Shown piece after piece: positions 19,136 to 27,136 of a stretch of 64,000 nucleotides of DNA; position 1 is the first letter of the stretch, and each line of letters starts with the position of its first letter. The stretch is from NCBI GenBank assembly GCA_002256985.1, contig NCGO01000001.1, positions 496,001 to 560,000 on the forward strand, read 5' to 3'. The notes beneath the pieces were generated by a model. That model had not been told where the DNA came from. It made no database searches and was given only the letters and a program-made list of their open reading frames with translations. Position numbers and translations under genes: made by a program. This DNA is from Novosphingobium sp. 28-62-57 (GTDB lineage: Bacteria; Pseudomonadota; Alphaproteobacteria; Sphingomonadales; Sphingomonadaceae).

Positions 19136-20203
19136 ATGGCAGGCGCGCTCGAAGGACTGACGGTACTTGAATTTGCCGGGATCGGCCCGGGCCCCTTTGC
19201 TGGCATGATGCTGGCTGATCATGGCGCACGCGTCATCCGCATAGACCGCCCGGCCAAGGGCGCGCGCGTCGGTGACGAAGGCCAGCGCGACATTCTGAAC
19301 CGCAACCGCGAACGCATCGAACTCGATCTCAAAGACCCCGCCGCCATCGCGCAGATTCGCGAATTGGCCAAGCAGGCCGACGCGATCATCGAAGGCTATC
19401 GCCCCGGCGTGATGGAGCGGCTGGGCCTTGGGCCTGATGTGTTGCTGGCCGACAATCCAAAGCTGGTGTTCGGGCGCATGACCGGATGGGGACAGGATGG
19501 CCCGATGGCCCCGCTGGCCGGGCACGATATCAACTACATCGCCCTGGCAGGCGCGCTGCACAGCTTTGGGCAAGCAGGCGGCAAGCCGCAGTTTCCGGTG
19601 AACCTCGTTGGGGATTTTGGCGGGGGCGGGATGCTGATGGCGTTCGGCGTCATGGCGGCCGTGTTCTCCGCCCAGCGCACCGGCAAGGGGCAGGTGGTCG
19701 ATTGCGCGATGGTCGATGGCGCGGCGATCCTTTCAGCCATGACTTATACGTTTCTCGGCAACGGTCGCTGGCGCGACGAGCGAGGCGTCAATCTCCTCGA
19801 TGGCGGCGCGCATTTCTATGACACCTATCAGACGCTCGATGGCAAATACGTCTCCATCGGCTCCATCGAACCGCAGTTCTATGCGCTGCTGCTGGAAAAG
19901 ACCGGCCTTGCCGATGATCCCGATTTTGCCCCGCAAATGGACCCGCGCGTCTGGCCAAAACTCAAGGAGCGACTGACGGCACTGTTCCGCACTAAGACCC
20001 GCGACGAATGGTGTGCGATCATGGACGGCACCGACATCTGTTTCGCCCCGGTGCTGAGCCTGCGTGAGGCGCCAAACCATCCGCACAATGCGGCGCGCGG
20101 CACTTTCGTTGAGGATCAGGGCATGGTCATGCCTGCGCCCGCGCCGCGTTTCCTGGGAACGCCCGCGCCCAAGCCTTCACTGGCCGGGCGGAACACAAAC
20201 TGA
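19136..20203 (+). CDS. CaiB/BaiF CoA-transferase, alpha-methylacyl-CoA racemase type
   Basis: A 355-aa class III CoA-transferase family protein. The N terminus GALEGLTVLEFAGIGPGPFAGMMLADHGA is the usual start of alpha-methylacyl-CoA racemases. The active-site region is seen in GHDINYIALAGAL (Asp of the racemase pair) and the earlier RNRERIELDLKD; the glycine-rich GGGGMLMAFGV segment also fits. This points to racemisation of 2-methyl-branched acyl-CoA in fatty acid or sterol side-chain breakdown rather than true CoA transfer. No pathway genes are adjacent. GGGAGAATAGG precedes the start and may be shut in a hairpin (19098-19129). Confidence 0.88.
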   Translation: MAGALEGLTVLEFAGIGPGPFAGMMLADHGARVIRIDRPAKGARVGDEGQRDILNRNRERIELDLKDPAAIAQIRELAKQADAIIEGYRPGVMERLGLGPDVLLADNPKLVFGRMTGWGQDGPMAPLAGHDINYIALAGALHSFGQAGGKPQFPVNLVGDFGGGGMLMAFGVMAAVFSAQRTGKGQVVDCAMVDGAAILSAMTYTFLGNGRWRDERGVNLLDGGAHFYDTYQTLDGKYVSIGSIEPQFYALLLEKTGLADDPDFAPQMDPRVWPKLKERLTALFRTKTRDEWCAIMDGTDICFAPVLSLREAPNHPHNAARGTFVEDQGMVMPAPAPRFLGTPAPKPSLAGRNTN

Positions 20204-20208
20204 GATTG

Positions 20209-20290
20209 AAATTTAACCCGTTCGTGTCGAGCGAAGTCGAGACAACGCGCACTGGTGTCTCGACTTCGCTCGACACGAACGGGTAAATTT
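20209..20290. repeat. 82-bp near-perfect inverted repeat
   Basis: Arms of about 35 bases (AAATTTAACCCGTTCGTGTC... at 20209-20244 and its complement at 20256-20290) differ by one base and enclose 11 bases. The core TTCGTGTCGAGCGAAGTCGAGA is related in style to the CTTCGACAAGCTCAGG repeats at 50731 and 55097. It sits between convergent genes, so it would form a strong hairpin in either transcript. Confidence 0.88.
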
Positions 20291-20324
20291 GGCTTTGGGG
20301 CCTAGTTTATCGAGGTCGAGCCAC

Positions 20325-21392
20325 TCAATCCGCCCGCAGCGCAGCTTCCATTTCGGCATCGGGATGAAGCCGCTTGTGGCGGACCGACCACCACAGCGAA
20401 ATCCCGATCAGCGCCGCTCCGATCAGACCGGTGATGGTTTCAGGGATGTGGAACTTGGCCGAAAGCAGCATGATTACGCCAAGGGCAATGATCGCCCAGA
20501 ATGCGCCATGTTCCAGGAAGCGGTATTCCGAAAGCGTGCCCTTCTTGACCAGCATGATCGTCATCGAACGCACGAACATCGCGCCGATGGACAGGCCCAG
20601 CGCAATGACCACCATGTTGTTCGACAGCGCAAATGCGCCGATCACGCCATCGAAACTGAACGAGGCGTCCAGCACGTTGAGGTAGAGGAAACCGCCAAGG
20701 CCCGAGCGGACGACAAGGCCCGCCGCCTTCTGCGCCTCGTCACGCATCTCAAGGATCGTGCCGAGCGCTTCCACCGCGATGAACGTCACCAGCCCCAGAA
20801 CGCCCGAAACCAGGAAGGTCAGCGCGTCTGCCTCTGAGAGCATCGTCGAAATGCCATAGATCGCCAGCAGTAGCAGCGCAATTTCCGCCGCCTTGACGTT
20901 CGAAACCAGCGCCAGTTTCTCTTCCACCCACCGGATCCAGTGGACTTCCTTTTCGCCATCGAAAAAGAATGAGAGGCCGACCATGGCAAGGAAGGCCCCG
21001 CCAAAGCCCGCAATGCCGACATGCGCACTGCTGACGATTTCCTCATAGCGCTTCGGGTCATTGAGCGAGAGCGACAGCGCCTCGACCGGCCCAAGCCCTG
21101 CGGCGACCGCAACGATCGCCAGCGGGAACACGATGCGCATGCCGAAGACGGCAATGATCATGCCCCAGGTCAGGAACCGCTGCTGCCAGACCTCGTCCAT
21201 TTCCTCCAGCACCGCGGCGTTGACCACCGCATTGTCGAACGACAACGAAATTTCGAGGATCGACAGGACGAACACGATCCACAGCAACGACAGCGTGCCA
21301 CCGGCCGTGCCGGTCTGCATCCAGCCATAGGCCACGGCGAGCGCGAGGCACACCAGCGTGAAGAGGATCGATCCCTTGTAAAAGCGCAGCAA
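20325..21392 (-). CDS. DUF475/TerC-family integral membrane protein
   Basis: A 355-aa protein with about nine to ten membrane helices. It carries the TerC-like motif around LSILEISLSFDNAVVNAAVL, with acidic residues within helices (EISLSFDNAV, then VLDASFSFDGVIGAF near residue 220). These are thought to bind divalent metal ions; TerC relatives are now linked to manganese export and metal loading of secreted proteins. Family and topology are clear, but substrate is not. The first codon is ATG at 21392, 28 bases past the panB stop, so panB and this gene may be co-transcribed. Confidence 0.88.
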   Translation of the reverse strand: MLRFYKGSILFTLVCLALAVAYGWMQTGTAGGTLSLLWIVFVLSILEISLSFDNAVVNAAVLEEMDEVWQQRFLTWGMIIAVFGMRIVFPLAIVAVAAGLGPVEALSLSLNDPKRYEEIVSSAHVGIAGFGGAFLAMVGLSFFFDGEKEVHWIRWVEEKLALVSNVKAAEIALLLLAIYGISTMLSEADALTFLVSGVLGLVTFIAVEALGTILEMRDEAQKAAGLVVRSGLGGFLYLNVLDASFSFDGVIGAFALSNNMVVIALGLSIGAMFVRSMTIMLVKKGTLSEYRFLEHGAFWAIIALGVIMLLSAKFHIPETITGLIGAALIGISLWWSVRHKRLHPDAEMEAALRAD

Positions 21393-21424
21393 GTTGGAAT
21401 TCCCTTGGTTCGAAGCGGCAGCGC

Positions 21425-22294
21425 TTACTTGGGTTGATAGGTCTGTTCAATGCCGGGAAAGCTGCGGTCACGCACTTCCTGCGCATATTGGGCCGCTGCG
21501 CCCGAAATGGTCTCGGCGATATTCTCGTAAACCTTCACAAAGCGCGGCACCCGCTCGAACATGCCGAGCATGTCCTCGGTCACCAGCACTTGCCCATCAC
21601 ACTGTGCCGATGCGCCAATGCCGATGGTGGGGCACGGCACGGCTTGCGTGATGGCAATGGCAATGGGTTCGACCACGCCTTCGATGACGATGGCAAATGC
21701 GCCCGCATCGGATAGCGCCTTGGCATCGCCCACGATCTTGGCCGCTTCGGCCTCGCTCCGTCCGCGCGCATTGTAGCCGCCCAGCACGTTGACCGCCTGT
21801 GGGGTCAGGCCGACATGGCCCATCACCGGAATGCCGCGCGCGGTCAGGAAGGCGACGGTTTCGGCCATCGCCTCTCCGCCTTCCAGCTTCACCGCTGCAC
21901 AGCCAGTTTCCTTCAAGAGGCGGGACGCGCTTTCGAAGGCCTGCACTGGCGAGGCCTCGTAAGAGCCGAACGGCATATCGACCACGACTGCCGCATGATA
22001 CGACCCGCGCACCACTGCTGCACCATGCGCTGCCATCATGTCGAGCGTTACGGGCACCGATGATGGCAGGCCATAGATCACCTGTCCCAGCGAATCTCCC
22101 ACCAGCAGCAGATCGCAATGCGCATCAAGCAGCTGCGCCTGCCGTGCGGTATAGGCGGTGAGCATCACCACGGGCTGCGCGGTCACGCCATCCTTCTTGC
22201 GCTGGCGGATCGCGGGGATCGTCAACCGCTTCATCGGCGCGGGCGTGGGGTTGGCGCGGCTGGTGCCGGTATCTAGCTGGAAGGTCGTTGACAT
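21425..22294 (-). CDS. panB: Ketopantoate hydroxymethyltransferase
   Basis: First enzyme of pantothenate synthesis: adds a hydroxymethyl group from methylene-THF to 2-oxoisovalerate. The 289-aa protein contains [32 protein letters not shown] (Asp/Ser metal and substrate site), [25 protein letters not shown], and [16 protein letters not shown], all PanB signatures. Start 22294 (MSTTFQLD) is preferred; the frame runs to 22375 without similarity. It is divergent from the amino-acid permease across 216 bp, which must hold both promoters. panC and panE are not in the window. Confidence 0.97.
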   Translation of the reverse strand: MSTTFQLDTGTSRANPTPAPMKRLTIPAIRQRKKDGVTAQPVVMLTAYTARQAQLLDAHCDLLLVGDSLGQVIYGLPSSVPVTLDMMAAHGAAVVRGSYHAAVVVDMPFGSYEASPVQAFESASRLLKETGCAAVKLEGGEAMAETVAFLTARGIPVMGHVGLTPQAVNVLGGYNARGRSEAEAAKIVGDAKALSDAGAFAIVIEGVVEPIAIAITQAVPCPTIGIGASAQCDGQVLVTEDMLGMFERVPRFVKVYENIAETISGAAAQYAQEVRDRSFPGIEQTYQPK

Positions 22295-22510
22295 GGCGCG
22301 CATCCTTTCAGTCAGGGCACTTTGGTGGGCACTTGTTTCTGACCGCGCTTCTACTGGCTTGGCACAAACCCGCAAGGCTGGTGCGCCTTTGATGCAAGTC
22401 TGGGGAAAAATGGCTTGCGCGCAAGTCCGTTCCCGCTAGCTTCCCGGCCATTAGCTGGTTTCCGGCGCAACCGCTTCGGGTTTTGCGCCGGACCTAGGCA
22501 GGAGAAATTC

Positions 22511-24031
22511 ATGTTCGGTCGCGTCAAGCCGCTCGACGCCATTCTTGCTACTGCAGAAAAGAAATCGCTGCACCGCTCATTGGGTGCGTTCCAGTTGACC
22601 ATGCTCGGGGTGGGAGCCGTCATCGGCACCGGCATCTTCGTGCTCACCGCCGAAGCCGCGCAAAAGGCAGGGCCGGGCATGATGATCAGCTTCATCATTG
22701 CTGGCTTCGTCTGTGCCGTAGCCGCATTGTGTTACGCCGAAATGGCATCGATGGTGCCGGTTTCGGGCTCTGCCTACACCTATAGCTATGCCGTGATGGG
22801 CGAGCTGATTGCGTGGATGGTCGGCTGGGCACTGATCCTCGAATATGCCGTGGCGGCAGGCGCAGTCAGCGTTGGCTGGTCGGGCTATGTGGTCGGGCTG
22901 GTCGAGAATGCGTTCAGTATCGACATCCCCGATCTGCTGGTGCGCGGACCTTATGATGGCGGCTTGGTCAATCTGCCCGCCATGCTGATCGCAGGGCTGG
23001 TCACCTGGCTGCTGGTCATCGGCACCAAGGAAAGCGCCTCGGTCAACGCGGTGCTGGTGGCGATCAAGGTCGCGGCGCTCACGCTGTTCTGCGTGCTGGC
23101 CTTGCCGGTGATGAAGATGGAGAACTTCGAACCATTTGCCCCGCTTGGCTTTGGCGGAATCGGCGCTGCAGCCGCTTCGATCTTCTTTGCCTATGTCGGT
23201 TTCGACGCGGTTTCCACTGCAGCTGAGGAAACCAAGAACCCGCAACGGAATATGCCAATCGGCCTGATTGGCAGCCTTGCCATCTGCACCGTGTTCTATC
23301 TGCTCGTGGCAGCAGGCGTGATCGGTTCGGTAGGGGCCCAGCCCGTGCTGGATGCCGCCGGTGCCAGCATGGAGCCGGGCAGCCGCGAATTGGCCGAACA
23401 GTGCCTTGCCATGGGCGATCAGGCGGTCGTCTGTTCCAAGGAAGCGCTGGCGTGGACGCTGCGTGAAATTGGCTGGCCGCAGATCGGCAACCTGATCGGC
23501 CTTGCCGCCGGTCTTGCCTTGCCATCGGTCATCCTGATGATGATGTTCGGCCAGACCCGCATCTTCTTCGTGATGAGCCGTGACGGCCTGCTGCCCGCCG
23601 CGTTCTCGAAGATCCACCCGCGTTACAACACGCCGCACGTGATCACGATCATCACCGGGATCTTTGTGGCACTGTTCGCGGCGTTCTTCCCGGTCGGCTT
23701 GCTGGCCAACATCTCGAACTCGGGCACGCTGTTCGCCTTTGCCGCCGTGTCGGTCGCCGTGCTGGTGATCCGCCGTCGCGAACCGAACCGCCACCGCCCG
23801 TTCCGCACCCCGGCGATCTATGTCACCGCACCGCTGTCGTTCCTCGGCTGCGGTTATCTGTTCTACAAGCTTGATGAAAAGAGCCAGATGCTCTTCGTGG
23901 TGTGGGCGGTGATCGGGCTGATCGTGTACTACGCCTATAGCCGCAGCCGCAGCCATGTTGGCCGCGGGCTGGTCGAAGTGCATGAAACCGACAGCGATAT
24001 CCCGCCAACATCGGTGCCGCCGGTCGATTGA
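22511..24031 (+). CDS. APC-family amino acid permease
   Basis: A 506-aa inner-membrane transporter with about 12 helices. The N terminus has the APC fold signature LTMLGVGAVIGTGIFVLTAEAAQKAGPGMMISF, with the GAVIGTGIF unwound helix 1 that binds the amino-acid backbone. Helix 6 has the FFAYVGFDAVSTAAEETKNPQR segment typical of cationic or broad-specificity members (CAT/YfnA type). Substrate is not certain. GGAGAAATTC precedes the ATG at 22511. A strong terminator follows at 24051-24086. Confidence 0.92.
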   Translation: MFGRVKPLDAILATAEKKSLHRSLGAFQLTMLGVGAVIGTGIFVLTAEAAQKAGPGMMISFIIAGFVCAVAALCYAEMASMVPVSGSAYTYSYAVMGELIAWMVGWALILEYAVAAGAVSVGWSGYVVGLVENAFSIDIPDLLVRGPYDGGLVNLPAMLIAGLVTWLLVIGTKESASVNAVLVAIKVAALTLFCVLALPVMKMENFEPFAPLGFGGIGAAAASIFFAYVGFDAVSTAAEETKNPQRNMPIGLIGSLAICTVFYLLVAAGVIGSVGAQPVLDAAGASMEPGSRELAEQCLAMGDQAVVCSKEALAWTLREIGWPQIGNLIGLAAGLALPSVILMMMFGQTRIFFVMSRDGLLPAAFSKIHPRYNTPHVITIITGIFVALFAAFFPVGLLANISNSGTLFAFAAVSVAVLVIRRREPNRHRPFRTPAIYVTAPLSFLGCGYLFYKLDEKSQMLFVVWAVIGLIVYYAYSRSRSHVGRGLVEVHETDSDIPPTSVPPVD

Positions 24032-24050
24032 TCGGTTGCAGTTGGAATGA

Positions 24051-24086
24051 AAAAGGGCCGCCCCCCCAAAGGAGCGGCCCTTTTTT
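24051..24086 (+). terminator. Rho-independent terminator after the permease
   Basis: Stem AAAAGGGCCGC / GCGGCCCTTTTTT with an 11-12 base loop, ending in six T. It stands 20 bases after the permease stop and is the clearest intrinsic terminator in the window; the A tract on the left side could serve the opposite strand too. Confidence 0.9.
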
Positions 24087-24088
24087 AT

Positions 24089-24160
24089 GCCCCCTTCCGT
24101 TTACGGGAGGGGGCGCCTCTTGAACTCCCCTCCCGTTTACGGGAGGGGCTGGGGGAGGGC
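24089..24160. repeat. Double GC hairpin repeat after the permease
   Basis: Two units, GCCCCCTTCCGTTTACGGGAGGGGGC and CCCCTCCCGTTTACGGGAGGGG, followed by CTGGGGGAGGGC. They resemble the double repeat between dnaK and dnaJ in layout (hairpin, then CTGGGGAGAGG-like tail). They lie between the permease terminator and the stop of the convergent oxidase-like gene. Confidence 0.8.
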
Positions 24161-24183
24161 ATGTTCCCCCACATCGCTGAATC

Positions 24184-24666
24184 TTAAAGCATCGTCTCGG
24201 TAAACCCACCCTTCACATCCCCGGTCACATCCATCCCCAGCGCCATCTTGGCCACGCCAATCACGCCAAGCTCGCCTGCCCAGATCGAAGCATCGCCCAG
24301 GTTCATGCGCATGAACAGCAGGTTGGGTGCATCCTTGCCGCCGGGAAACCACGCCTCGACAAAGTTGTTCCAGTGCTTTTCCAGCACTGCACGGTCGGTC
24401 TCTTCCACCAGAACCCCATGGAAGCGCGCGAACACATCGTGCCCCTTGGACGCGAACGTCGCGGTTGCGCCGCCCATCTTGGCAAAGCGATTGTCGCGGC
24501 TGGTGAAGAACCAGATCGCGCTATTGGCGTCCTTGTCGAGCTGGGCCGTCATCGGCGCGGCCGAATCCGGATCATCATCAAGCTGCAGCATGACGTAGGG
24601 CGACGAAGACATCGCCTTCCAGAATTTTTCACGCAATTCCTCGGGATTGCCCTGATCATACTTCAT
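24184..24666 (-). CDS. Pyridoxamine 5'-phosphate oxidase-like protein (general stress protein 26 type)
   Basis: A protein of about 160 aa with a flavin-binding split barrel as in general stress protein 26 family members (Pyrid_ox_like). Motifs seen: ELREKFWKAMSSSPYVMLQLDD at the N terminus, then APMTAQLD, WFFTSRDNRFAKM, and the C-terminal LRMNLGDASIWAG-type strand (here FMRMNLGDASIWAGELG). It probably binds FMN or F420-like cofactors, but it is unlikely to be the true PNP oxidase. Three in-frame ATGs (24666, 24684, 24702) are possible; 24666 is chosen because AAAGG stands ten bases before it. It is divergent from the SOS cassette; its promoter region overlaps the LexA box region only loosely. 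Confidence 0.8.
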   Translation of the reverse strand: MKYDQGNPEELREKFWKAMSSSPYVMLQLDDDPDSAAPMTAQLDKDANSAIWFFTSRDNRFAKMGGATATFASKGHDVFARFHGVLVEETDRAVLEKHWNNFVEAWFPGGKDAPNLLFMRMNLGDASIWAGELGVIGVAKMALGMDVTGDVKGGFTETML

Positions 24667-24796
24667 CGGAAAATAGCCTTTCATCTCTTGATCTTGTTTC
24701 ATGAACGGGGTGGGGCAGGGCTGGTTCCCCACAGGCTTTTCCCCAAAGTCTTGCACAGACGGGCAGGCACAGACGCATTGCGCGTTCCTCAAAATA

Positions 24797-24811
24797 GAAC
24801 ATAATAAGAAC
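24797..24811 (+). promoter_or_regulatory. LexA box upstream of imuA
   Basis: GAAC-ATAATAA-GAAC, the direct-repeat GAAC-N7-GAAC operator used by alphaproteobacterial LexA. It ends 15 bases before the imuA ATG. With the same form at lexA itself and at 27120, this supports SOS control of the cassette. Confidence 0.85.
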
Positions 24812-24826
24812 AAAGGAGCGAATCGC

Positions 24827-25591
24827 ATGATCGAACACGCCCATCTTCCAGACCCTGTGGCGCTCTTGCCCGGCCTTGCGCGCGGGCTGGGGGCAACCAC
24901 CCGCACCCCTCGCTGGCATCCCGGTATCGCCACCGGTTGCCGCCATGCCGAACTGTTCGCCCCCGCCCGCGATGCATCGGGAGCCGGACTGGCGCTGGCC
25001 TTCGCGCGTGATGCTCTCGCCCGGGAGCAGGCGGCTGAAACCCCGGACCGCCGCCCCTTCCTGTGGGTGCAGGACAAGGCGGCGCTGCGCCTTTCGGGCC
25101 GCCCCTATCTGCCCGGCCTGCCAGCGGAACTGCGCCATCGCCTGATCCACGTCGCCGCCGTCACGCCCGAAGACGCATTGTTCGCGCTGGAAGAGGGCCT
25201 GCGCTGCCGCGATCTTGCTTTCGTGATCGGCGAACTGGCCGGCAACCCGCGCGCGCTCGATTTCACCGCCTCGCGCCGCCTAAGCCTTGCGGCGGAAAAG
25301 CATGGAGTGCCGTTGTGGCTGGTGCGGCTCGATGCGCGGCGTGATCTGGGGGCGGCACGGATGCGGTGGGAGGTGGGAGCAGCGCCATCGCCCCAATCGC
25401 GCTGGAACCCGCACGCCCCCGGCACCTCCACCTGGCGCGCTGACTTGTTCCGCACCCACACCTTTCACCCCGGACAATGGAATTTGCGCGATGACGGTGC
25501 CGTCCTCACCGCTGAACCAGCCCCATCCGCCACGCCGGATCATGGCGATCTGGTGCACGGATCTGGCGATCGATCGCTGGCGGCTGGCTGA
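24827..25591 (+). CDS. imuA: ImuA-like SOS mutagenesis protein
   Basis: A 254-aa protein in the position of imuA (SulA/RecA-related), the first gene of the imuA-imuB-dnaE2 error-prone repair cassette. It contains RecA-fold-like segments (RPFLWVQDKAALRLSGRPYLPGL, EEGLRCRDLAFVIGELAG, LDFTASRRLSLAAEKHGVPLWLVRL) and ends with a disordered Pro/Ala tail. The Walker A lysine is not evident, as usual in ImuA. Start 24827 follows AAAGGAGC at a good distance and lies under the LexA box. It overlaps the imuB frame by 101 bases. Confidence 0.85.
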   Translation: MIEHAHLPDPVALLPGLARGLGATTRTPRWHPGIATGCRHAELFAPARDASGAGLALAFARDALAREQAAETPDRRPFLWVQDKAALRLSGRPYLPGLPAELRHRLIHVAAVTPEDALFALEEGLRCRDLAFVIGELAGNPRALDFTASRRLSLAAEKHGVPLWLVRLDARRDLGAARMRWEVGAAPSPQSRWNPHAPGTSTWRADLFRTHTFHPGQWNLRDDGAVLTAEPAPSATPDHGDLVHGSGDRSLAAG

Positions 25592-27077
25592 GGGTCTCGC
25601 GTGTCGGGAAGGGCCAGATGCCACCCCGCTCGCCCTGATCGAGGATACCGCGCACGGTCCCCGCATCGCCGCTGTTAACGCCGCCGCGCGCGCTGCCGGG
25701 GCCATGCCCGCCATGCGCCTTGCCGATGCGCGCACGCTGTGCCCCGTGCTTGCCGTGCGCCCGGCTGATCCGGCAGGCGATCTTGCCTTTCTGGAAAGCC
25801 TTGCGCTTTGGGCGCAGCGCTGGGGCCCATGGAGCGCGCTTGATCCGCCCGATGGCCTGCTCGTCGATGTCACTGGCGTCGCCCACCTGTTCGGCGGCGA
25901 ACGCGCGTTGATTGCCGATGTGCTGGCTTTGCTGGAAAAGCGCGGCCTTGCTGCTCGCGCCGCGCTCGCCCCCACTGCAGGTGCGGCATGGGCATTGGCC
26001 CATTACGCCCCGCAAGCCGCGATCCTGCCGCCAGAAGCGGACCCGCGCGCGCACCTTGCCGATCTCCCGGTGGCCGCGCTGCGCCTCGATGCCGATGTGG
26101 TCCTGCTGCTGCGCCGCCTTGGCCTCAAACGTCTGGGCGATCTCGATGGCCTCGCGCGCGAAAATCTGGCGCGGCGTTTCCGTAACACCCGTTCGGCCGC
26201 CGCCAATCCGCTGCTCCGGCTTGATCAGTTGTTCGGCCTGCGCCCCGAACCGCTGCTGCCGGTGGTGGGCGTGCCCGCGCCGCTCGTCCAGCGCCGGTTG
26301 ATGGAGCCGATCCGCCATCGCCCGCTGCTCGATCAGGTCGTGGCCGATCTGGCGCAAGACATGGCGCGCCTGCTCGAAGGGCAGGCGCAGGGCGCGCGCC
26401 GTCTGGAACTGGGCATGTGGAAAGTCGATGGCGAAGTGCTCATCCGCTCCCTCGAAATGGCCGCCGCCACGCGTGATCCGGCGCATGTCTGCCGCCTGTT
26501 CGCCACGCGCCTCGATGATCTGGACGCCGGTTTCGGCATCGAACTGGTGCGCCTGCGCGCCTCATGGACCGAGCCTTTGCTGCTCGCTCAGGCCGATCTT
26601 GATGCCGCAGCTGAATCTCACGGCACCAGCCTTGCCGCCTGTATTGACCGGCTGACCGTGCGCCTCGGTGCGCAAGCGGTGCGCCGCCCGGTCCCCCATG
26701 CCAGTCACCTGCCGGAGCGCGCACAGCGCTGGCAGCCGCCACTGGCAGACCTGCCATCTTCGCAAGAGGAATTACGTTTCCACCACAGGCCCCTGAAAAT
26801 TCTCGACAAACCCGAATCCGTCTCGGTGATCTATGAAACCCCCGATGGACTTCCCCGCCGCTTCCGCTGGCGCGGTGAAGTGCATGAAATCGCCCGCGCC
26901 GAAGGGCCGGAACGCATCGCGCCTGAATGGTGGCGCGAACGCTCGACCGTGCGCCTGCGCGACTATTACCGGATCGAGGATGCCCTCGGCCGCCGCTACT
27001 GGCTCTACCGCCACGGCGTGATCGGCGATGGCCGCGGCGGCGCGCCTGAATGGTTCATCCAGGGGCTTTTTGCCTGA
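25491..27077 (+). CDS. imuB: ImuB, catalytically inactive Y-family polymerase homologue
   Basis: Bridges DnaE2 and the sliding clamp during translesion synthesis. The protein (528 aa from 25491) has the DinB/UmuC fold: palm region DGLLVDVTGVAHLFGGERAL, a finger/thumb helix-hairpin-helix (LLRRLGLKRLGDLDGLARENLARRF), and the C-terminal extension of ImuB. The N-terminal metal-binding Asp and the Ser-Ala-Asp-Glu motif of active polymerases are missing (the start reads MAIWCTDLAIDRW), as expected for ImuB. A clamp-binding motif is not obvious. The start is uncertain: 25491 overlaps imuA by 101 bases; 25542 (MAIWC) is the alternative. Confidence 0.92.
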   Translation: MTVPSSPLNQPHPPRRIMAIWCTDLAIDRWRLAEGLACREGPDATPLALIEDTAHGPRIAAVNAAARAAGAMPAMRLADARTLCPVLAVRPADPAGDLAFLESLALWAQRWGPWSALDPPDGLLVDVTGVAHLFGGERALIADVLALLEKRGLAARAALAPTAGAAWALAHYAPQAAILPPEADPRAHLADLPVAALRLDADVVLLLRRLGLKRLGDLDGLARENLARRFRNTRSAAANPLLRLDQLFGLRPEPLLPVVGVPAPLVQRRLMEPIRHRPLLDQVVADLAQDMARLLEGQAQGARRLELGMWKVDGEVLIRSLEMAAATRDPAHVCRLFATRLDDLDAGFGIELVRLRASWTEPLLLAQADLDAAAESHGTSLAACIDRLTVRLGAQAVRRPVPHASHLPERAQRWQPPLADLPSSQEELRFHHRPLKILDKPESVSVIYETPDGLPRRFRWRGEVHEIARAEGPERIAPEWWRERSTVRLRDYYRIEDALGRRYWLYRHGVIGDGRGGAPEWFIQGLFA

Positions 27078-27119
27078 TTCCACCTGTCCACAGGTTCGGG
27101 CTGGCGCATCATTGCGAAA

Positions 27120-27134
27120 GAACATATAAAGAAC
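27120..27134 (+). promoter_or_regulatory. LexA box upstream of the radical SAM repair gene
   Basis: GAAC-ATATAAA-GAAC, ending only two bases before the ATG at 27137. This second operator inside the cassette implies a separate SOS promoter for the downstream genes (radical SAM, UdgX, dnaE2), as well as possible read-through from imuA. Confidence 0.85.
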
Positions 27135-27136
27135 AA

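Noticed and set aside
22577-23983. 468-codon open frame on the minus strand over the amino-acid permease
   Set aside because: His/Gln/Arg-rich product mirrors the membrane helices of the permease; not a real gene.
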